Positions 57,881-64,000 of a stretch of 64,000 nt of DNA are shown here, one piece after another. The notes beneath the pieces were generated by a model, which was given only the letters and a program-made list of their open reading frames with translations, was not told where the DNA came from and made no database searches. The first letter of the stretch is position 1; every line of letters begins with the position of its first letter. The position numbers and the translations under genes are program-made. This stretch comes from Tetraselmis striata (lineage: Eukaryota; Chlorophyta; Chlorodendrophyceae; Chlorodendrales; Chlorodendraceae): NCBI GenBank assembly GCA_006384855.1, contig VCJN01002387.1, positions 50,132 through 114,131 on the forward strand. The letters run 5' to 3'.

Positions 57881-58084
57881 ATCGTTCCTTGGACCTCTCG
57901 CATACGTGACGACCTCTCAACCGAGCGGACAGGGGATGTACCGCCGGGTTAATTAGCGACTATATCGACTATAATCCCCATATATTGCCTGGCTACCAAC
58001 ATAAGTAAGGAAATTACCAGGTATCAATCACCATGGAAGCGGCTTGGGCCGATGACCCGGGGCGGACTACTGTGTTTTGATCTA

Positions 58085-58484
58085 AACGTGTTTATGGGGC
58101 TTCCTAACAAATTTAGTTGTCCTAGTGCAACCCGTACGGTCTGTTAGTGGTTTCAACCGGTTAAAACAACTAGTACCATCGTAGTACGGGTTGCCCCATC
58201 GCCCGAGAGCCCTGCCCGCGCTCCCGGCCGGGAGCCACTTAAGACAGCCAGCAGCAACTCGTCTGCCATCTTCCAGTTCGCTGCCTTCGGCAGCGCCCTC
58301 CCGTTTTCCGCCTCCGCCATGCGGGCTCCTGCTCGGCTCCTCCGACCCCCCCCCCCCTCCCCCCCCGGCCCCTTTCGCTGAACCTTCCTAGCCATAAAAT
58401 GGCGCTTTTCCGTGTAAAAAGTCTCCGCACCGCTTTTGGCAAAATAAGACTCGATTGCATATTGAAATCCCTTGCTTATTTTTC
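58085..58484 (+). mobile_element. Solo A-B terminus of a YR element
   Basis: Starting GTGTTTATGGGGCTTCCTAA it follows the layout of A2-B2: GCCATCTTCCAG, hairpin CGCTGCC-TTC-GGCAGCG (58279-58295), a segment with CTGAACCTTCCTAGCC and CGTGTAAA, and an end TTTTGGCAAAATAAGACTCG then ATTGAAAT, the counterpart of B2. No recombinase ORF adjoins it. It is a diverged family member reduced to one end. Confidence 0.6.
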
Positions 58485-58489
58485 TTGAA

Positions 58490-59830
58490 TGGCCGAAATT
58501 CGACACCGGTGCGACATGTGTTCCATAAAGTATTGGAATCTTGAGCGGCCAAACTTGAAATGCACCGGATTGACCCGTGTGGAATTCCGTCGATAAGTAT
58601 CGGGTGCTGTACCGATGTACGAAATCGACAGCGGGCGGGGTGCCTGTGTGTGGCATTTTTTCACTGGCAACCGGCAACTTCTTGCGGCCGATGTACACAA
58701 CAATATATGCGAATCGATGAACCGTACAAGCGCCCAGCCACCTTTTCTCAGAGCGGCGAAGCCGCGATACTGTATTATTATTTATAAAGTCTATTGCGTC
58801 TTCGTCGCTTTTAGAAAACGAGGCTGGGCTCTTAGCCTTGTATACGGGTCATCGATTCGCAGCATATATTGTTGTATACTAATAGTAGTTAGTAGACCTC
58901 GTATACACATTTCGTTCATTACATTACCTGGTACTTATCGACGGAACAAAAAGGGATACATGCCTCGTTGTCTGTCCGCTCGGTAGAGCGGTGGTCTCCT
59001 ACTCATGAGGTCCCCGGGTCGATTCCCGGCTCTATCATTTCATGGCAATATCGTCGAAGTCCGTGTCCCGGGTTTGCCCGATTGATGCATTAGGCCTTCC
59101 GGGTTCGAACGAGACAACGGTCCTTACCTGCAGTAGTAGGGTGGCGCATGAGGTCAAGTGATGGGGCGGCTTCGGCCGATGACCCGGGGCGAACTTTACT
59201 TTATTTACAAAGGGATAAGGGAACTCGCACGACGAAATATAAGTACATGTGTAAGTACTAAGCTCCGAATCGGTATTATATGCATGCAACTCTTGCACCT
59301 GCCTACAACGGATCGACTCACCCGCGACACTCCGACAGTGTGCGGCCGAGAGAAGTTGCCGGTTGCCAGTGAAAAACTGCTTAAAGGTCTCCTCTATGTA
59401 CCACACACTATTCATTTCTGTCCATACACCCGCACCTACCACAGCCACTATCCAGTACGATTGTCACTATTTTTTACATCGTTTACTAGAAGTAATAATT
59501 ACTCCGTTATACATGTACTCGTCGTATACCTACCATATAAACGGACTACGTACATCTTACGATTCCGGATAAAACTATGCGGGAAAATCACTTTGCTTGG
59601 TCATACCACAAACGACGAAAATGAGGCTTTGTAGCCCGGACACATGCATGTGATGAGTGATGAGCAGACATGCACGCCGCGTTCGATTTCGTAAATGATT
59701 CGCTACAGTACCCGATACTTATCGACAGAATTCCACGCGGGTCGACCCGGTGCATTTCAGGTTTGGCCGCTCCAGATTAGAGTACTTTGTAAAACACAGG
59801 TCGCACCGGTGTCAAAATTCAGCCACCCAA
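58490..59830. repeat. Inverted duplication
   Basis: The stretch 58490-58615 is the inverted counterpart of 59700-59830 (CGATACTTATCGAC(A/G)GAATT, CGGTGCATTTCA, GTTTGGCCGCTC, GTCGCACCGGTGTC). The stretch 58655-58690 is the inverted counterpart of 59345-59383 (TTTTTCACTGGCAACCGGCA). The arms differ in length, so it arose by insertion of one repeat copy near another in opposite orientation. Confidence 0.65.
58966..59036 (+). ncRNA. tRNA-like sequence (pseudo-tRNA or SINE head)
   Basis: A D-arm-like hairpin CCGCTC-GGTA-GAGCGG, a possible anticodon stem GTCTC/GAGGT around CTACTCAT, and a T-arm CCGGG-TCGATT-CCCGG occur in tRNA order. GGGTCGATTCC matches the pol III B box except for one base. The T loop is one base short, the anticodon loop one base long, and no 5' acceptor strand pairs with CTCTATC at the 3' side. 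It is therefore not a functional tRNA but a decayed tRNA or tRNA-derived SINE. Confidence 0.5.
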
Positions 59831-60282
59831 GATAAAGAGGTTAGGGAAAAGCCCCGATTACCCGGAGAATTAAATATGGTCCGCGCGGGGCCAGAAAACA
59901 ATGAATTGTTTGCAAATCCGTGTCGGAGTGTTCGCTATAAATTCGTGTCTTATTTTGAATTTATCTCCATTGTAATATTTTTATCTCTTCGCGCGCGCGG
60001 GGCGGGAGCGGGGGTGTCAAAACGTTATTTATCCGCAGACCGTTTGTGTTTGTACGGTATAGTCGAATATATTTCAGATTGCGAGTCATCACGGATGATG
60101 ATGATGATGATGATGCAGAGGGTCACATACTTTCCGTGTTTCGTTTTCCGTACGGCTAATCTGTGACAAAACTTAGCGACTACAGTACATACGACATATC
60201 TGTGACGGCGGGCTGCTCAACTAGTATAATAGGACATACAAGTCAGATATTGGATGACATGTGCTGCTAGCTACAACATTTA
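59831..60282. other. No gene; GAT microsatellite
   Basis: Six GAT units lie at about 60096-60114. No coding or RNA feature is seen in the remainder. Confidence 0.4.
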
Positions 60283-61090
60283 CAAATTACAAACAGAAAT
60301 CCATCAGGAAATTCAGCTACGACCCACCAGAGGCGGGAACCGCCATGGCAGCCACCGACCAAGCATCGCCAGCCGCCGCTCCACGCTGTAGGGACGCTCT
60401 GCTTCGAAGAGGTCTCGCAGCAAGGAGCGGAAGTGGGGGGGGGGGGGGGGGGGTTCAACCCATAAGTAACGGGGCGCCACAAGGGGAATCCGATGCGGGC
60501 CTCCCAGCGCCAAATCCGCCGCCAGCTCGGTCGCGTCCCCTTCGATCGAACTTAGAGCTCCCTCCCCAGCACAACATCCCGGGCCACTCCAATAGCGGCA
60601 CTAGGCCGAATGTGAGGTGGAGGCGCCGACATGACAGGAAGGGAGAGGGTGCTCAGAGAACAGCGAACGGGGACTTGACCGGACCAGCAACGACGTAAGA
60701 CGCCGGTATCCGGCGCACTTTGTTCCGCCCAGCGCCAGATCCGCCGCCAGCTCGGTCGCGTCCCCTTCCGCCGCACATAGAACTCCCTTCCCAGCACAAC
60801 ATCCCGGGCCACTCCAATAGCGGCAGTAGGCCGAATGTGATGTGGAGGCGCCGACATGACAAGAAGGGGGAAAGTGCTCAACGAACAATGAACGGGGAGT
60901 TGACATGACTAACGACAACATAAGACGCCGGCGTCCAGCTCGCGCTGCTCCTCCGCGGCAGTGGCAGCACAGGCGGGGCCAGGCAAGGGTAGTACCAAGG
61001 CGCCACCCGTGCACGAGTCCCGCCCCCATCCCCAGCCGGGGGTTGAGGCGGAGGGAGGGCTCGCGATTCAGAGGGCCCAGGAGGGTCGTC
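60283..61090. repeat. 225-bp tandem repeat array, locus 2
   Basis: The anchor CCCGGGCCACTCCAATAGCG is at 60578 and 60803 (spacing 225). Left flank with AGCCACCGACCAAGCATCG and right flank with CTCCTCCGCGGCAGTGGCAG, then CAAGGCGCCACCCGTGCACG, match locus 1. The array here has fewer units. A G-run at 60436-60453 lies in the left part at the place where locus 1 has only about nine Gs (44765). Confidence 0.75.
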
Positions 61091-61939
61091 GGGTCCACCT
61101 AAGCAGCCTCGAGATCATATACTTACAAACATGGGCAGTCACGAGAGCGGCATGCCGCTCCACCAGCCCCCGAGCCGCGGATCTCACTCCCATACTAGCT
61201 CCATAGCATGCGATCTAACATAGCTAGGAACGGCCTAGCCCCTGTAGCTCACCCCTCAAGGGGGAGCTCACTACATGCACCCTCATGTGGTGAGGAGCTG
61301 TATCTTGAGCACGGCAGTGCCCCGCCGCACTGGCTCCCGTCTAGTCTCTGAACCTTCCCCTTCGAGCATAATCCGGGTTGGTCGCAAGTCCGGTTCGGTC
61401 GGGCCCATCGGGTCGGCATCGACCGAGATTGACCGCGAACGGACCGCCAGCGGGTCGCCATTGCCAGGCTTGGCATGGTTGGAATGTAAAGTGCAGACAC
61501 AAACGTCCAATTTTGCCTACTGGCGGTGCCAAGAAACGAAACCATTTATTACAGCACAATGCACTGCCGGTACGTGTGCCGGCTTTCGTGCTCCGGCTTG
61601 ATGAGGGGAGATGGAGCAGGACTTGGCTTGGGCGAACATGATATCGGCCTATGCGCAAGGCTGTGCCTCCCGAGCGCTCATCGTTTGCCCAGAGGCCACT
61701 GCATACTATGCCCTTGGGAGAAATGAGATGCCCTTGAGAAACCTTGCCCTTGAGAAACTTTGCCCTCGGAGGGAAATGACCTCACACACATGGTTTCATA
61801 TTGCAAACCAGACGTGTACTAGGGCGTCCGTAGGGGGAATCCTGCCATCATGATTCTCTTCCTGTGGTATCTCCGTTCGTCCAGGGTGTCGGCCGGCGTC
61901 TGATACATCGACTGAGGGCGCAACAGCGCCAGCGCCATC
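61091..61939. other. No gene recognised
   Basis: Short direct repeats CCCTTGAGAAAC(C/T)TTG lie at 61730-61765. ORFs overlap in all frames without motif. This is the 3' flank of the minus-strand SLIP-GC-like gene. Confidence 0.4.
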
Positions 61940-63140
61940 TCAGGAGGCGGCCGCCTTCTCCGCGCGCTCCTGCTTCACGTTGGTCCAGTAGGGCACGGGG
62001 TCCGGCTGCACCACCGCGTCGTCCCGCGTGAGGTCCACCACGTCCGCCGTCCCCGCCTTGGCCGCCTGCGCCGCTGCGGTCACATCCTCGATGTCCTCGT
62101 CGTCGATGTTGGGCCCCTGAACCTCGCGCCCTTGCGCCCTGCGGTCATGAATCGGCGGGAAAAAACAGTCACTTGCCTTTCAGGGTTTGAAGCCCTAACT
62201 TGGGGCTCGATTCAGGGTTTAGCTTGCCTCCCACCAAATGCAGCCCCACGATTAAATGACACCTGATGCCCTACGGCGGATCAGGGCTTAGGGTACGTGG
62301 CTTGAGCTCAGCATCGGTGTAGGACTTAGGGCTTGGGGACGTCGCACTCAGACCCTATGTAGGGTTTACAGCTCTCAATTAGGGCTAATGTTAGGGTTCA
62401 GCACGCCGGGTTCAGTTAGGGTTCAGCACACAGGGTTTGCTAACATTGCTCGTAAATAATTCATGTGGATCCCCATCAGAACCACGTTCCGGTTAAATAA
62501 ATAAGGGCCATGGCTCGGCGTTCTCGTCATGTCATGGTGGGGTTTAGGGTTTTGGGTCTATGACTTGCGCTGAGCTCAGATTCAGGGTCCAGGGTACCAA
62601 GATTGTGGCGAAAGTGCAGCGCGAACGTGGAGCTCGGGTGTTGTCTGTCGGGCGCTCACCGCATGAGTTTCCATAGCGCGTTGGTGGCCTCCATCTTGAT
62701 GCTGTTGACGGCGGGCGCCAGTTCGCGCCTCGCCTTCAGCATCTCGGGGTTGGCGGCGGACCACAGCGGGCTGTAGCCCACGTCCATCTCGGGCTGCAGC
62801 CCGCCAAAGCCGCCCTCCACCGCCTTCACGATCGTGTCTTTCATCTCGTTCAGCCCCGCCATGACGGGCTCCACCGCGGCGAGGAACATCTTGCTGCGCT
62901 GCGCGTCCACGTGGGTCTCCATGATGGCCTGAGCATAATGTACGCATTGCCAGCGTCAGGGCATGGCAGGGGGTAATATAGGGTTTATGGTGCACCTTCT
63001 AGGGTTAAGGGCTGGACGAGGCAGGGGAGGCGTGCCTTGCGGCGGGCGTGGCTGCCGGGGCCGCTCTCCTCGCTGGCGCGCTGGTACGCCGGCCGCATCT
63101 GCTCCTGGATAGCCGGCGTGATGGCGCGCGACACCTCGCG
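61940..63140 (-). CDS. 3' exons of a dynamin-superfamily GTPase-like protein (SLIP-GC-like)
   Basis: Three exons join in phase: 63140-63036, 62928-62660, 62138-61940. The first intron begins GC (AAG|GCACGC), the second is GT-AG. The protein reads SRAITPAIQEQMRPAYQRAS, EESGPGSHARRK, AIMETHVDAQRSKMFLAAVE, PVMAGLNEMKDTIV and YSPLWSAAN, then an acidic tail with NIDDEDIEDVT, DVVDLTRDD and YWTNVKQERAEKAAAS-stop. The M-x2-AY, G-x-GS-x2-R and MF-x2-A pattern resembles the helical C-terminal region of nuclear GTPase SLIP-GC-like proteins. VVDLT followed by acidic residues fits a SUMO-interaction motif and VKQE a sumoylation site. The GTPase domain would lie upstream, outside or undetected in 63150-64000, so the gene is partial here. 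Confidence 0.6.
62170..62420. repeat. Telomere-like TTAGGG words inside an intron
   Basis: Within the 521-nt second intron of the SLIP-GC-like gene, words of the type AGGGTTTAG, TTAGGGCT and GTTAGGGTTCAGCA occur about ten times, irregularly spaced. They look like degenerate interstitial telomeric sequence. Confidence 0.6.
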
Positions 63141-64000
63141 CTGCGGCACGGGGCAAGCGGAAGCTGTCAAGTAATGCATGGGGGGCGACCATGCAGGCCA
63201 GATTATGAAGGGTTGCATGAACAGCGGAGGACGGGGCGGGCAGTTCGAAGGGCCGGCGCAAACAGATAGCACGAGCGCTACTTTGGCGGCCGCCATCATC
63301 AACATGCTTCACAATGTGTCACCAATAGCGGATGAAGCCGAGGCGCCTTATGAAACCCTATAAGAACCTCAAATTGGAGCCGCATGCTACATGCAGTAGT
63401 ATTCGTTATACCGCACAGTGTCATCCGCTTGCGGTTTGCCGTATGTGATCATTTTGGACCCCCCCGGCGAGTAAGTACCAGTACATTTATCTTGCTGACA
63501 TGTATCAAAATATCCCCCAAATACCACACGGACAGTCTGACTCGTTGCTCCAAAATAAGTCACCGTCCAGTCCCTGGGGCGAAAAAATGCCGGGACCCGT
63601 GAACCCAATCAATGGTTAACACGGTACTTCCGCTATGTTTTGTTTCGATCAATCTATTTGAACAGGTTTGCATTTTTTTAGTAACGTGTCAGAGCATGCA
63701 TGTTGGCCATATTAGGGCATTATGGCTTCAAAAATTGTGAGATCCACGGGCTACATATCACCAGGGAGTCGCAATCCAAGGGTATTCAAAAGATTCGATC
63801 ATTTGGCTGTTGTTAATTAGGGTGTGAACTTAGGGTATCCGTGCTGGAGGCGTGGCGGGCATGCCTTCCGGGTGCTATATCAAGGTGCGGTGCAGATAGT
63901 GGTGCCAGTCTTCTCCCGCGGGGGCAGAAAAAGTAACCCAAGATCGTTGCTGGGGCGTGAGGCCCCTAGCGTGAAGCCTAGGAGGCAAGTTGGCTAGGAG
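63141..64000. other. No gene recognised; LINE-end-like words
   Basis: GTCCAGTCCCTGGGGCGAAA with A-run (63568-63590) and GCCAGTCTTCTCCCGCGGGG then GCAGAAAAAG (63905-63932) resemble the LINE 3' end. No further exon of the minus-strand gene could be identified. Confidence 0.35.

Larger units (their letters stand above)
2850..60453. repeat. Dispersed poly-G / poly-C tracts (set)
   Basis: About thirty uninterrupted or nearly uninterrupted runs are spread over the window. G runs lie near 2850, 17057, 18079, 18756, 20605, 20716, 22787, 23906, 27499, 27669, 30099, 30168, 30782, 33102, 33133, 34526, 41551, 43818, 55518, 56305 and 60436. C runs lie near 19367, 21192, 24694, 29385, 31487, 41917, 42769, 49971, 52374 and 52401. 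Most are 14-30 nt. Within rebuilt genes they fall in introns or just outside the coding region, never in an exon. Run lengths in an assembly are unreliable. Confidence 0.85.

Noticed and set aside
58966-59036. Functional tRNA gene
   Set aside because: Acceptor stem does not pair, T loop is short and anticodon loop is long; kept only as tRNA-like.

Overview
The window is nuclear DNA of a eukaryote. Protein genes are split by short GT-AG (and apparently two GC-AG) introns, one protein carries a plastid/thylakoid-type leader with a DUF4336 domain typical of photosynthetic organisms, and most of the sequence is decayed transposable elements, satellites and duplications. The genes are GC-rich. Homopolymer G or C runs of roughly 14-30 nt recur about every 2 kb. 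A unicellular alga, perhaps a green alga or another algal lineage with large repeat-rich genomes, fits best; that is inference and no species is claimed.

Host genes that can be rebuilt exon by exon: a P-type II cation ATPase (5437-9479, minus; five exons if a 16-nt gap is taken as an intron, with two frame problems); a free methionine-(R)-sulfoxide reductase with a GAF domain (27525-29383, plus, four exons, all three conserved cysteines); a small multi-pass membrane protein weakly like AGTRAP (29962-31733, minus, four exons); a seven-helix membrane protein (40640-41488, minus); a DUF4336 protein with a twin-arginine thylakoid leader (54924-57125, minus, three exons); and the 3' exons of a dynamin-superfamily protein resembling nuclear GTPase SLIP-GC, with SUMO-related tail motifs (61940-63140, minus). 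They do not form an operon or an obvious pathway. A zinc-ribbon piggyBac-like fragment and an opposite-strand multi-exon gene lie at 21.5-23.9 kb.

Mobile DNA: a degenerate non-LTR reverse transcriptase opens the window (1-3380), with a truncated relative at 54 kb. A LINE with YADD motif lies at 33.6-36.1 kb; further copies of its 3' end are seen at 37.4 and 52.1 kb. A third RT element leaves 3' ends at 26.1-27.3 kb and, inverted, at 32.2-32.8 kb. A family of tyrosine-recombinase (YR) elements with split direct repeats (A1-ORFs-B1-A2-B2, as in the PAT/TOC/Kangaroo group) is present as a young copy (11808-14989), a truncated inverted copy (15331-16500), an old diverged copy (47287-51691) and a solo terminus (58085-58484). 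In the young copy I see a Gag-like Gly/Arg-rich ORF followed directly by the recombinase and no reverse transcriptase. Two TIR elements of 0.8-1.0 kb (41886-42855 and 52343-53161) carry pieces of the same unrecognised protein.

Repeats: a 368-bp satellite with an internal palindrome (19.5-20.6 kb), a 225-bp tandem repeat at two loci 15 kb apart with shared flanks (44.5-45.6 and 60.3-61.1 kb), several inverted duplications, and a tRNA-like SINE fragment at 59.0 kb. The most interesting signal is a small hairpin in the terminal repeats of the YR elements: its stem keeps pairing through compensatory base changes in diverged copies.
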